A DNA stretch of 64,000 bases, from positions 2,427,374 through 2,491,373 of the forward strand of contig NC_084762.1 of assembly GCF_028858725.1 (NCBI RefSeq), in the 5' to 3' direction. This document shows, piece after piece, positions 33,470 to 47,402 of the stretch. The position numbers were made by a program, and so were the translations under genes. The notes beneath the pieces were generated by a model. That model searched no databases and was not told the origin of the DNA. It worked only from the letters and a program-made list of their open reading frames with translations. Each line of letters opens with the position of its first letter. The stretch's first letter is position 1. Source of the DNA: Colius striatus. Lineage: Eukaryota > Chordata > Aves > Coliiformes > Coliidae.

Positions 33470-34129
33470 ATTTTGGGAGTCCTGATTGATAATAAGCTAA
33501 ATATGGGCCAGCAATTTGCCCTCTGGCCAAGAAGCCAATGGCAGCCTGGGATGCATCAAGAAGAGTGTGGGCAGCAGGTCAAGGGAGGTTCTTCTCCCTC
33601 TCTACTATACCCTGGTGAGGCCTCATCTGGAGTCCTGTGTCCAGTTCTGGGCTCCTCAGCTCAAGAGGGACAGGGAACTGCTGGAGAGAGTCCAGCACAG
33701 GGCCACCAAGATGATCAGAGGACTGGAACATCTTCCATACGAGGAAAGGCTGCGGGAACTGGGGCTGTTTAGTCTGGAGAAGACTGAGGGGTGATCCTAT
33801 TAACATTTATAACTATCTAAAGGGTGGCTGTCAGGAGGTTGGGACATCCCTCTTTTCTATAGTAGATAGTAACAGGACAAGGGGTGATGGGATGAAGCTG
33901 CAACACAAAAAGTTCCACTTAAACATAAGAAAAAACTGTGTCACTGTTCAGGTGAGGGAGCCCTGGCACAGGCTGCCCAGAGGGGTTGTGGAGGCTCCTT
34001 CCTCGGAGGGCTTCAAGACCCATCTGGACATGTTCCTATGAAACCTGATCTAGGTGACCCTGCTTCTGGAAGGGGGTTGGACTAGATGATCTCTAAAAGT
34101 CCCTTCCAACCCCTACCATTCTATGATTG
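33470..34129 (+). mobile_element. CR1 retrotransposon copy, 5'-truncated, about 660 bp
   Basis: The longest CR1 copy here. It starts in the reverse-transcriptase C terminus ([13 protein letters not shown], then after frame changes [38 protein letters not shown] and [19 protein letters not shown]). It continues through the 3' region and ends CCCTTCCAACCCCTACCATT, then CTATGATT. A deletion near 33783 breaks the frame. It shares its 3' region with the minus copy at 19975-20290. It is too short and broken to be mobile. Confidence 0.95.
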
Positions 34130-37117
34130 CAAATGATTTCTATGGGGAAATATTCTTAGTTCAAAGCTGCAGATCCCATTACCTAAACCAATAGTGTTTT
34201 TTTAAATGCAATGAAGTCAAGATATTCATAGGAATCAATTTTTTTTCCACAAAGTTTTCCACAAAGAAATGAAACAATGGGAAATGTATCATTCCTGTGA
34301 TTCACAGCAAAAGGGACAGACTTTATTTGCTTTTAAAAGCAAAAAAGAATATATGTTGCAAAAGTACCCTGTGTAATATTCAATCAAATGTAGTATTATT
34401 AAAAGACGATGTGAATTAAAGTTCAGGAAAGAAACCCACTGAAACAGTACAGTAAAAAAAACACAGCTCAAATTTTGAGCTCTGATATAGAAAAAGAAAC
34501 AGACTGGAGGATGTGGTTTGGAAGCTTTTATCTGAAACACGTTCTGTCCATCAGAATGGGGAGTTTATTTTTAGAAGTGTGTAAAGTACTACAACTGCTT
34601 ATCCACTTCAATACCTCACATTAGCTCTACTAATGCAAAATGTTCTGAAGAGGGGCATTGGATTTCAGAACGTACACAACTGTAATATTTTGATTCTTTG
34701 ATTGTTTAGGTTTCTATATCTAATTTACTGAAACTGATTGTTTCTTAATATCATATTGAATTAACTGCTTGGTGAAGAGTAGAATAAATGAAGCTGGGAG
34801 GGAACTTTGGAGATCGTCTCATTGCTCAGGGCTTTGCTTATCTGAGTTTTGAAGCTCTCTAAGGATGGAGATTCCTCACAGCCTCTAAGGCAAAATCACA
34901 GTGATGTCATAGTAGTAATCAAAGACATGTCTTCATTTAGAAATACCTGGGGCTTCTGTCTGAATTCCAGCTCTCTATTCTGCCCATATGCCACCTAGAG
35001 CTGTACAAGTCCTGGATTTCTCACTCCCAGGTCAGAATGTTGATTGTATTTCAGATACCTTCAGCATTTTAATGACATATATGTAAAAGACATCAACAGA
35101 CAAAGAATACAGCCCCCTTAGGATGCATTTGGTGTGTACAGAAATATAATGCTTAATTCCTTTCTGTAACACTGAACAGGTTTATTATTGCTTGAAAGTG
35201 TTTATAATTATGACTATACTAAATATACTTCCTGTGGACTAAGTGGGTTAAGCCCTTTCTCCTTTCTTCAAATAGCAATTGAAGATTCATGTCAATAAGC
35301 AATTTAGCAGAAAATGCTCATTTTAAGTCCTTTTCTTTTCACTTTACTCCCTAGAAGACCATACAACATCTTGTTTTTCTCCCAAATATGTGTGGATTCC
35401 AAGTCCCTCGGCTGGCTGAACACTCAAACTCAAAGTTACTGACACTGCTTCACTAATTTGTAAGTGGTGGAGACAGGAAATCGAGGCTGTTCTTTCTCAA
35501 TATATTTGTCTTTACATTTGGAAGACTATCTTTCTCCTTCAAAGATGGAGTGCATTACTGTACACACAGATTTGGAAGAGCTATTTTGGAGGTGATGAGG
35601 AAAGACAAACCAAGTGGTGATAAGTTTTGTAGGTATTGATGAGAGGCTAAAGCCTAAGGAGTGATGCTGTGAATTGTTTTATTGGTGGAGGAGGAGACAT
35701 TGCACAGCTAGCACTCCTGCTGAAAATATCAAGTGCAGAGAAAGTGATGAGTTTGCTTTAGAGTATCCACCCTAAATTCAATCAGGAAGATTAAAATCAA
35801 CTATGATGATCACCTATGAATGGAAAATGTGCTCTGAGTGCTCTTTCATCTGCTGCTATAGAACAAGGTTACACTGCTCACCACTCAAGGAGGGATTTAA
35901 TGGTGAAGGGTTTGGTTTTTTTCTGGTTTTCATTTGATTTTAGGTTGTTTTGTTGTTTAATTCTAAAGCTGCTGTGTTACTGAGAAATCCTAACAGTGGT
36001 CTTATCACTTGGCCAATCAGAATGTTTGATGTTATCTGTTGTGCCACTCATTAATTCACTGTAACGATAAGCCACGACTATGTGCATGTGCTGCACGTTG
36101 AAGTTCATACCATTGCTTTAGTTAACAATGGGGCATTTTATCTGCCTGCCTTTAATTGCTTTTTCAAATAGCTCTGTGAAAATTTCAGGTGTCTCCTACT
36201 CAGTAAAAGTCATAACACCTTGCAGGTGTCTCTGTCATAAACAATGTAAAGAATGGTTTGCCCTTTCCCCCTCTCCCTTTCTTTAACGACTCTAGTTGCT
36301 ACATGAAATCTCTATTTGATAAAGCAGACAAAGCTACAAAACCTCTTAAAAATTAAGAACTCTCCTTACTAATGAAACAGAGCAAGGTGGTGTTTAGCTA
36401 TTGACACTAGCATGATTCCTTCTGCTAAACAAGGACTTCACTCACATATAATGCTGCATCTATTCAGGAAAAGCATTGACCTAACCACAACCTTTCCTTC
36501 AGTTTCTTGAAGGATAGCTTTGTTTTATTTTTGCTACAGTGCCTACACAAACTACGCAACCTGGCTTGTATCAAGGGAAGAAGTTCCTTTGCAGTGGATG
36601 CTACAAAAATGAAATTGAAAGAAGTTGGCTCTGAATTGCCCTGGTAGGGCTCCCAGATTCCCACCAGAGATTTCCTGGGCAAAACAAAATAGGTCCCAAG
36701 AGCTCTACATCATCCTGGCTTACCTACAACATGTGTGACATACCTAGGCTTGTGCTATGGAAACAATACATTCATTCTCATTAAATACAGTGCATGCCAA
36801 GCACACTGCTACCTACTGTGCAAAGGATGGATTTAGCAAGATGATTTGCATGTGGTGTTCAACATAATGCAAACATTTGTGATTCAAAAAATGCTGCAGC
36901 CATCCACTTTCACTCAAAGAACCTTAAATGAAGTCTCCAAAGTCAGCAGGGAACAAACATGCTTTGTACCACCCATTATCCACCCTGATCCATCTCTTTG
37001 TGGAGACACTTGGAAAGATTCCCACTGGTTTTTGTTTCAGATGACTACCTGTGGATTGCCTTCCACAAAAGGAAGGTGAGCACAGTTTCACTGCCTCACC
37101 CAGTAGTGGTAACTAAA
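34130..37117. other. AT-rich intronic DNA
   Basis: Apart from the weak CR1-like stretch at 34790-34900, nothing is recognisable. A small duplication, TTTTCCACAAAG twice, lies at about 34243-34266. The stretch 36040-36260 is low in repeats and could be a conserved non-coding element, but this is only an impression. Confidence 0.4.
34790..34900 (-). mobile_element. Strongly diverged CR1-like fragment
   Basis: GGGAACTTTGGAGATCGTCT, then GAGTTTTGAAGCTCTCTAAGG and GGAGATTCCTCACAGCC, follow the order of the CR1 3' region (minus orientation) with many differences. Probably an old insertion. Confidence 0.45.
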
Positions 37118-37200
37118 AGATGATATGGACCTGCTTTGGCAAGGGGATTGGACTAGATGATCTCTAAAGGTCCCTTCCAACCCCCACCATTCTGTGATAC
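37118..37200 (+). mobile_element. CR1 3'-terminal fragment
   Basis: GACCTGCTTTGGCAAGGGGA, then TTGGACTAGATGATCTC and TTCCAACCCCCACCATTCTG, is the last 80 bp or so of CR1 in plus orientation, ending in ATTCTGTGATACTGTGG. Confidence 0.9.
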
Positions 37201-40200
37201 TGTGGTATATATGTTCCTTATAGCATTCTGATATGAAGATCCCCTATCCACAGGCAAACGTGTCTGTTTGGGTACAGGGGTCATTCTTGTAGCAAAGGTT
37301 TGCAACTCTTTCTGTTGGTTTGTTGGGGTTTTTTTCTCCCCTGCTGAATATATTACAATTTTCAACAAGAAAAGAAGCAAGTTTCCTACAACCTGCCCAA
37401 AGGACTTCCACAGGCAACACAAACCTCACAAGAAAATTTCCTGGGTAACCTTCACTAGTCTGCCAAGTCTCTTTTCTAGGGTAACTAGTAAATGCCACAG
37501 TGCACTCCAGCAATATCATAATACAGTATTGATTACTACAATTCCATGAGCAGAGGAAAATTGTCTGCTGAATTACACACTTCACTGTAAACTTCAGGAA
37601 GATTTATAGACCTTTTTGTATACATTATCCAAAACAGCTGATCACGACTATAGAATGATAAAGACACAGGAGCTAAAACTATTTTAACTACAGTTTATAC
37701 TCTAACAAAAGAACAGTATCTTCAGCTACCCCGTGTATTAATTCTGCCACAGCTGCTTCTGTGCATAAGGGCTTGAGTGATGGCACAGTAAGAATGCAGC
37801 CTGTCAGGGTACTTTATCCTCATTTCCAGAAGGACAAGGGAAGGGGGGAGGAGTTTTGCTTACTAAAACACACCATCTCCTCGAATTTAAGTAGCACATT
37901 ACATCTCTACCACCCACACAATCCCTTTGATGAACTCTCTAGGAATAAGGCCCCATGGTAGGGGAGGAGAGGGAGGGAACACCTTTTCTACTCAGTGCAG
38001 CTGCTTCTGCTGCTGCTGTTGGTAGAGAATGGCCCCTGTCAGTCAGCAGTCCTCTGTGTTGTGTGATCTGCAGACAGGGATTTGTGTATGAAACTGAGCA
38101 AAGTGCAGAGGAAACCGGTACCTCTCTACTATGCCATAGCTAGGATGTCTTATTTCTCTGGGGGAAAAATATTGCATATATACATACACAAATTTAGCTG
38201 GATCTGGAATAAAAATGCATGGGAAGGGAGAAGGCAGATTCCTTTCTTTTAATTATCTTCCACTACTGGAAAGCCATTCCTTTCACTCTGTAGCACTTTA
38301 GCACAAGTGGATGTGCCATTTATCTCCTGAAGCCTCTTTTTGCTATAGAGAGCGATTACTTGAATTCATTCTGGTGTTCAAGTTCCCTTGTCAATTTGAT
38401 TGTTGTGTTTTATCGAGTATATTTAGATCCTTGATCTTTGGGCAAATCATGACCAAGTGCACAACCTCTATCTATTCACCACCTTGTGCCTGTGACTGCT
38501 TGGATCCACACATCCACAAAGCTTTGCTTTGCTTCTGTGGTTTCACTTGCTCAGCGTATCCTCTCTCAATGCCTAAATTTAGATTCAGCAACAATTCTTT
38601 CTGCAACTTGTACTGCTGACAGGGTAGACAGTTCTGTGGTGATATTCTCTCTGATGTGCTGAACATTGCACAAGACACAGAAGCAGTCGTTAATGTATTA
38701 AACTTAACAAGATGACAATTAATGAGAACATGGCTCTCTGGATGTGTTTCAAGCCTACATTTAGATATGAACATAAATTCTTTTGCAATCTGAACTGCTC
38801 TCTATTCAAGTTTCCTAATTGGGATGGAGAGTTACTAATGATATTGACCTGATCCTCAAGCCACTCGTGCCAGGATTGATTTTGTAAGGGGATGAGCACT
38901 CTGGACCCAATTCTGCCAGCGATCCTTAAGCACATGTCTAACTTTAAGCCCCAAATCCATTTCCATTTAACACAAAGACCATTCCTCTCAGGTTGAACAC
39001 ATACTCAGCTGCTTTGCTGGAGCAGGGCAGGTACATGCATCCCTTCCAGTAGCTTTTCATCCACAACAATTTAATTATCTTATCCAATATCTTGTTGCTT
39101 GTCTTCCAGGTAAGTCTTTTAGACCAAAGTCTCCTCTCTAAATCTTCCCATTCTGCCTGTTCAACTACATCTCCTTTTTCTTTTTCAACTCCTGCTGTGC
39201 CATCGTGTTTGAGATTAGCTTGACACGAGTTAAAATCGACTTCTTTTCAGCAAGTTAGGAGAAACCTGAAGCAGCCATGCTGAAAACTAAGCAGGCATTT
39301 TGCATCAGGTTCAAGTTAGACTCACACATCCAAAACCAGTCCTCTTGACTTCCCCTATTACAGTGCATCACTTGAACTCTGGCTGTCCTCACGTGGCATA
39401 GCACAAGAATACGATCACAGGGCCACTGTCTTAATGTGTTTTCTCTCAAGTAAGGGGGCAAGTGTGATGTAACAAGTTTAAACCTAACTGTATTTCACTG
39501 CAATTTAAGAGTAATGGTGTTATTTTGAGTTTGCTGTGATTATTAATGGTCATCTGCCCATAAATGGTGGCTGAACAGAAAGAGCTCATAAAACACTTCT
39601 GAGACCCATTAATGCCAAGCCCACGCAAGTTCCTTGTGTGCATGGGTTTCAGCCTAAATTAATGCATCATGTAATCATCTATCATGCATCAGTAATGGGG
39701 TTAACAGGTGACAAAGCAAAGATGACAGCTGTAGGAAGCCTGACCTAAGTGAAATCTAGATTATCTACTCTAGTTTATGAATGCTTTCTAACACAGGTCT
39801 GCACCTGGGAGTACTTCTGTGACCTTCTGCTTCCTGCAGCGAGGAGGAATGCAGACCACAGCATGGAAAAAACAGTTCAGGGAAGTTCTTTGCAGTGAAA
39901 AATGAGACTGCATTCTCGCTTAAGAGGGTCTAGCATCCTCTGCCCAAATTAACAGCACAGAGACAGAGTGACAAATCAGTCCCCCTCTCTAAACCATAGT
40001 GAAGAACTATATTAAGAAAGTAATAACAAATCTTGTTCATTTTCATCTGTTTCACACCATTCTACCCACTACACTCAAATGCTCTCAGGGACTGGCAGTT
40101 GCTTGGTCCCTAGAGAAAGTCTGGTGAGGATGGTACCCACCCATGGCATGAAATATTCAACCTCCCCTTCCATCCACCATGCTGCAACAGAGAACCCAGA

Positions 40201-40479
40201 AAGCTTATCTAATATCTCCCTGCTTATGTCTAACTTCTTTCTGTTTGCACAGAAACAGAATGACAGCATCAACCTTACAAAGATAAGAAAACATCAGGCT
40301 GAAGCATGACCTTTACTTCCAAACAGTCATTTTATTGTGGCTATATATTAATGAGTACCAGGATCCCAAAGAGCAGCAGATACAGAGCTCATATCCTCAT
40401 GTTATTAGTTAACTGTTTACTGTATATCAAATTCAGCAGACTTGGTCTCTTGCTGGGATATTTCTTGGTAGGAAGGTGA

Positions 40480-40512
40480 GTGCATGTGTGCACACACATA
40501 TGCACGTGTACA
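40480..40512. repeat. 33-bp strictly alternating purine-pyrimidine tract
   Basis: From GTGCATGTGTGCACACACAT onward to CACGTGTACA, every base alternates purine and pyrimidine without a break, mixing CA/TG, CG and TA steps. Such tracts favour Z-DNA. The tract is also largely self-complementary (TGTGTGCACACA). Confidence 0.85.
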
Positions 40513-43500
40513 GACATCTACACGTGTGTGTTAACAACTCCCTCTGAGAAGTGATGCTTTAACAGTGTGTTTTTGCTGGAGTAAATGGTGCTCACACACT
40601 TCCAAAGCAGATGCAAGGTATCCATATGCTCTGCTTTTTTTCTCTCTTAAAGCAGATTTACTGTGAAAATATGTGCTCTATATGATGGTGATTTTTAGCT
40701 TAGCTATTTATCTCTACAGGGTCTTGGATTTCTTTTCCTTGCTCTACTATTTTTGTTAGCCTCCTGATAGAAGATCCATTAACATTGATTGACTTGATAA
40801 ACAGTTTCTATTCTCCATTTTCTATTACATTTTTTTAAAATCAATTCTTGTTACTCACTGATATCAAGCCTTGTAACAACAACTTTGAATATCCAGCACA
40901 TTAAAATAAAACATGCATTAGAAAGCACTGGACAAGAAATGTGTGTCACCTGTCCTGTCATGGGTTTTCTTACAATCCTCAGCAAACATTTGGGAAACAA
41001 ATCCTTTATCTGTAGGCTGCTCAACAACTAAGTACACATCTGTCTACCCACCTAGCTATATCTCTCCTGTTTACTTTCTGACAAAGATTTTCCCTGAACA
41101 GTTTATTTTCTAGGCAGAAATTTGCAATGTCTGAAACAAAATGACTAAATAGCTGCATATGCTGCTATCCAAACTCTCCCCAAACAGAGGAGACTTTGGG
41201 AAGCTTTCCTGAAATGCTCAGTCCCTGGTACTTCATATTCTCTACAGAAAAAGAAGTAGTAGCGAGTGAAAAATGAACAAGTCACGGATTTTCAGTGCTC
41301 TAATGACTTATACTAATGTATTCCTTCATCTAAATACAGATTTCTATTTAAAATTCAGTATGCAGGGGTATTATGAATTCTAGTTTAATAGATTCCAAAT
41401 AATTGCCCTTTAGAAATGATGAATAGCTGTTTAAAGCCTCTGATAAGAACACAGTATTTGTCCCCTAACAATGGGCCTTCCACATTAACTGTATCATATG
41501 TGCCTGAAATTAGTTTATTAATTTTTTTATTGATATGCAAACTACAAGCTGATGGCAGATGGCAAATAACCCCCTCACTCTAACACCAAATCCTCCAAAA
41601 AAGAGTCTTGTCTCTGCTACTATTCTTGTAGAAGGGACACACAAAAAAGAGAGATAAGAAGATAGCTTTTATATTGAAGGCAGGCCACTGAAATGCAGAT
41701 GATGCCATCCTCTCTTGTACTCAGTTTTCAGATTTTTCTGGCATAAAAAGAATAAGATATAAGGTTGAATTAACAACCAGATTTTGCACCACTGCAATCT
41801 GAGATGCTTTCTCTGTGCTGTCCCTGCTATCTCTGACTGCCCTTTAAAACAGCCATTCTAGACCTGTTCTTTCATTTAAAAGATGAGCATCCAGAAACAC
41901 CGAAATTAAAAATACATTATTCATGTATTCTACATAGGAATGACCTGACAAATTTCACTTAGCAGAGCTGATGGTTTCCTCATAGCATATGAAACCCTTT
42001 GAAAACACCAAGCAAAATAGATTAAATGCACCTACAGTTGGATTTGCAGTCATGCATGCGACGTGATATTGGAAGCTTCTGAGGCTGGGTGTGCTTTGTA
42101 TTCTGAACACACCTGCCATACCTCTACACAGCACTGGGGAAATCATATGCAGAGTGTGAATCTGTTAGAAGATACAACACTACAGGCTTTTTCTTTAAAA
42201 ACTGGGGTGGAGTGGGGTGCTTGTGAAGCATCACCTCAAATATTTAAGGTGCCACACGAAGGTGTTGAGACACAGACACCAGTGGTTCTGTCAAATAAGG
42301 TGGTAACGCTGAAGTTATAAGAGAGAGCTGTATACATATGGCTTGTCACTACATAATGGTTGTGTCCTACCAAGCTTTTAAGTTACAAGCAGAAGGAAAA
42401 CACTTGCTGGGTGAAAAGTACATATATATAAAATTGAATTGTAGTAAGGTGCTGTAACATCTCCTCGTCCTTGTACCAGTACTCGCCTGCTCTCCCTTCT
42501 TCATATGTGACTGCATGTAATTACAGTTGCATGCAGAGGCTGCATCTCAGCTAAACATCTGCTGCTGCAGAAAAATATTTGTCAGTGCCCTTATTTGCTG
42601 AAACTAACAGGAAAAAACCCACCTTGATTCTTTCCTAGAGGTTGGAAAGTTACTGTAGGAATTGTTCTACTTTCCTCATTTTCACCTTTCCTGCCCACGA
42701 GCAACTAAGCAACTTAAATTTGCTTTGCAATTAGTTTTCCCCTGGCAAAGTTAGCAACACCACAAGAGGTCCTAAAAGTAAGCAGGCTAAAGCAGTTTTA
42801 TGTCTTAGTTTCGTCTCTAACACTTGGCTCTGATCCCTTTTAGCCTTTTATCTTTTTTTTCCTATAGGAGCAGGGCAGTCACCTCCCTCTCAGGGCCTTT
42901 TCTTCCTCCCTCTGGGGTAGGCTGCCTTCTCCACACACCACTGGTACCCAGAAAAGAATGGTGCTTCTGTTTGCCTGGCTGCCTGCATATTGCATCCATT
43001 GCTCCATTCAGGCTGCCTTTTCAGCTCTGCTAGCTGCTGCACAACTTTGCTTTTGTGCTCTACTGCCAGGGGTTTTCTGAAGCCAGACGCTTCTTGAAAA
43101 GAGGGGATATTTGCATAAACAATACCATGTGAGGAGGTCTGCTGGAAACGAAATCAAAATTCAGCTGAGCAAATCTTCCTCAACAACTCACTTCTTGCAA
43201 CCAACACCTCCTATCACTACCATCTGTGTACTAAATTATGGCCGAAAATGTCTGCAGCTCTTTCTTTTCACTTGCTCTTGTGTACAGATTCCTCCTATCA
43301 GCTGAAGTGGGTTTTGTTTTCAAATTTAGGCTGAACAGGAACCCTCAAACAGAATTTGGTATATGGAATGAGAAAAATATGGTCGTGTTAAATAAGGAAC
43401 AGAAGGCCAGCCATGCATCAGCTAGCTTGCAACCCAGATTGGATTTGTACTGAAGGCTCATCAAAATGCATATCAGCGACAAGATCTACCCATCAGCTCG

Positions 43501-43750
43501 CTGAGATTGCAGGTCAGCAACGGCAGGGCAGCTTTATCAGAACAGAGCAGGGAGAGGAAGGCTTACTGCTGTGGCTGATAGCCAAAGGAATCGTTCTGGA
43601 AAGATGTGTGTGCTTCAAACAAATCTCTAGTGTCTTAAAATATTGGCTATACTGAGAGAATGTGTGTGGGTAGGCACATAAACACAAACATAAAGAGGTC
43701 ATGCATATGTATACACGAGTGAGTTCATGTAGATGACTATGCCCAAGCAA

Positions 43751-43769
43751 ACATATACACACACACACA
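43751..43769. repeat. Short (AC)n microsatellite
   Basis: ACATATACACACACACACA; about seven AC units. Confidence 0.85.
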
Positions 43770-45756
43770 TGGTTTGTGCTACATCCTCTGTGTGCATTTA
43801 TGGTATCTTACCCATGGGAATAACAATAATTAGGCTAACTCTGCAAGAGGCAGGCAAAACAAGAAGTAGCCACATGGAAAAAAAAAGGAAGAATACAGTT
43901 TCAAAAGCCACTGCTCAAATCTCCCACTTATTTGCATTTTTTTATTCAAACATCTAGCTAGGTAATGCATCTCTCACTGTTCCATTTAATTAGAATCTTA
44001 ATTTTGCTTTCTTGCTCAGATGCTTTGGATATAATTAATACCAACATTCAAAATGTGCCTCCCCTACTGCCTTAGGTCTGTTACATGCAGCATCTTCTGC
44101 TCTGTGCTGCCTGTTAAACAGACATGCTCCATCAGAAAAATGGTGCCTCTGGATGTGTTCAGCATACAGAAATATCACCAATGAGGGGTTATCCTGCTAC
44201 CCTGCTGCCCTGATTGCTGCCCACCTCCCAAGCCCTAATGCCAAAGTGGGTTGGGAGAAGCTGGATTGCCTCTGCATGTTGATTCCATCCACAGGTTAAG
44301 ACAACAGGCACAGGGTCTCATGTTCTGGTTTTTTTACCCACAAAAACCCACAGCTCCAGTTTGAACAGAAGGTCTTATATCGTGTCTTTTCACCTACAGA
44401 CAAGGGTCCTATCAAATGGCTTTCCAGACACCTTCCAAGGGTCTGAAGTAACCCTGAAGTCAGACTTAATTCTGGAGCTCCAATTAGGATGCTTCTCATC
44501 CCAAGCAGAAAACAGGAAGGAAATACATTCACTCCTTCACATAATTTCCAAGTCCTCTAAAAGACATAGAACTCTATTATTCTTACTTGGAATGGAAAGG
44601 GGCCCATTTCATACAGAGCTGGAAAATGAAGATCAATAAAAGTCCCGTTGAGGAACTGGGCATAGTAACTCCTCTTACCAGATTTCAGTTTGGGGGAATA
44701 ATCTCTTTAAGGTGTTTGCTATTTGTTGTATGTGGAAAACTTGCTATGCAATGTACTTAAGACACATCCATGAGGGTTTAAAGGAGATAAAAATGCCTAC
44801 TCCATACTTCTGCAAATATGATTTTATTGTTCTACTTCACCACCCAGAATAAACCTTGTGTTATTCTGAAATTAAAGGCATGGCCAGCACGGGGGTTTGA
44901 ATACCACTCCCTACTAGTTTACAACAGAAAGGACTGTATCAAGCAAAAGAGAAAATAACAACCAGTATTTGGTACTTGACCAAGAAGATCCAAAATATCT
45001 GCTACAGCAATATCATAAAATACTAAACTCAGTCAGCTCCTGGTTTTGCAGGAGTGAGCATCTCCCATCTCAGCCTTCTCTACATGTCCCTGTTTAGCCC
45101 TGCAAGGTCAAACAAGCTCTTCCATCTCTGCAAAGCTCAGATGTGACCCTCATCCAGCTCAATCCTGGATGGTTCTTTCATACATCTCCTTGAAAGATCT
45201 GAAAATCTACTGATTTCATTGATCCCTCTGACAAATAAATAGGGAAATACAGGGGGAACTTCCATTTCCACATTAACCAGTGCCACCTCACTGCTCCAAA
45301 ACACAGTGTGCACTCCCTTCTTTTAAGATCAGTTAGCTTCATGGTGACTGGGCTACTTCTTCCCAGAAAGGAAGACTGTCTCTAAAACAAAGCTCAGTGA
45401 TAGGTTGAAGGCACAACTTGCAGTTGAGTGAGCAGCAATTACACATCCTGTAGTTAATAGGTCCCACGTATGTTAACATATACATTAATCTGCTTATTAA
45501 TCTCTCTGCTTTGCCTAGGATTTTCTCTCTATTGCCCTCCTCACCCTGACAAAGAAAAAAAACAACACTATCATTTCTTCTTCCCTTTTTTAATGCAAGA
45601 GAGCCATTGCCTCATTAGCATTAGCTGCGTGCTCATTATAGCGCAGGAGAAATGAGAGGGGAGGGGAGGAAGGGCTGGAAGCAGGAGAGGAGGAAGAGTG
45701 AACTCTGTGTTGTTTTGCAGAGCATGTTTTCCGTGGAGTCTGCAAAATGCTTTGAA

Positions 45757-45766
45757 GGGGGGGGGG
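45757..45766. repeat. Run of ten G
   Basis: An uninterrupted G10 within AAGGGG...TTTG. Such runs are prone to sequencing and assembly length error. Confidence 0.85.
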
Positions 45767-47402
45767 TTTGCATGACTGGGTTTTGTAATCCTCATAACTT
45801 GGAAATCAATAAGATAAATGGAGGAGAACTGAACAGCTAGTGGCCCCAGTCTTGATGATTCCTGGATAAATCCTTTTAATAAACATGAAACTGCAGCAGA
45901 GCAGAAACTCTTAAGTCCTACTTTTGATTTAAAGATGTTTACCTCTGTAGCTGCTACATTTCTGGGGTTTTATTACCCTCCTATCTCTTCCATTTTATCT
46001 CTCTGGCTACCCACATGGTTAATTGTTTTGCTTTGCATTTGTTCTTCAACGATGGAGAATGCATGAACATACATAACACATTAATATATGCAGACAGGGG
46101 AGACCTATAGATATATATTTTTACTCTGCAGTGGCTCCCAAGATGACTTAATGGAGAATTACTGTCATCCTATAGTGATTTTCTTCATGCTTGAAGCATG
46201 CTGTTGTCTGGACGGGAGACTCACGTTTATGAAACACACAGAGGTGGAAGAAAAGAAGGGAAATGTCATTTAGAGGAAACTTCCTTACAGATAGATTTAG
46301 CTTGTGATGGTGGTGGCAAAGGAATTGCTTAAAACCAAATAAATAAATGAAACAAAGTGCAATGGTTTCACAGCATCAGGGCCCCTTCACTAGTTAATCC
46401 CTCAGAATTGGGATTTGACAAGGCTTGGTTCGTATAACAAATGTTTGATTAATTTATCCATTTCTACACTGTAACAACAAGAATTTGGAAGTTCAAGATT
46501 TAATATCCAGGCTTCTCTTGATATACACGTGTGGGGAGGGGGAAGAAATACATTTAGATCTCATTTATTTTCCAATTAACTGTTCTTTATCCTTGCATTA
46601 ATATTACAGATGTCTCAAGAATAATTAAAACAGATAAGGAATTTATAAAAATCTTCACATTTCATGCTAATTACCATAATGTAATGTTACATTTCTATTA
46701 GCAGCTTTGGTTCCCTCCCCCCACCCTTTCCTTCCAGCAACCCTGGGGCCTCAGCCAGTCAGCGTGTTATAAATCTTTGTTAAAATACGACACGAAGCTG
46801 AGAAGCTTGCAACGAAGCAAATTGGACAGTGATGGAGCTCTCCTTCCTTTACCTTCATTTCCCAACAGCCAGCCTGTCATCAAATATGAAAACAACGATG
46901 GTTTTGCACAACTTCTCGCTGTGAAGGCTAAAGGCCTCCCAGGACAGAGGGGTTGTGGCTATGGACTTTGAAAGATCACAGAGAGGCCAAGAAGAAGACA
47001 GAGGAGAGCCACTCAGTCCTACTATCCTGCTAAAGACACCAATCATAGGCCCAGGAAGGAACTGTAGAATCAACCTACCACGACCATATCACGGCAACTA
47101 TATGCACAAGCAATTAAATTCTGCCTGAAAATGAGTCATCTTGTTTGTTCCCACCATTCTTACATATGATTATCACAGGGATTTAAAAAGAAACGTTCAG
47201 GGGAATTCCTACTGATGTTTAACGTTCAAGCCATCAAATCAATGAAGTAATGCCATGTGGTTTTACACAAGCTCTCCCACATTTCTGCTCCAGCCATCAG
47301 TAGGACCAAACACGTAGTCAAACTAAGCAGCATGGTTATCACAAGCAGTCTGGAGTAAGAAATAAAAATAGGTTCAAAACCCTGATCTCGTGAAGAGTTT
47401 AC

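Larger units (their letters stand above)
37201..47402. other. AT-rich intronic DNA, simple repeats only
   Basis: It contains an alternating purine-pyrimidine tract at 40480-40512, an (AC)n at 43751-43769 and a G10 run at 45757-45766. Several reading frames of 60-110 codons show no splice or family support. Confidence 0.45.
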
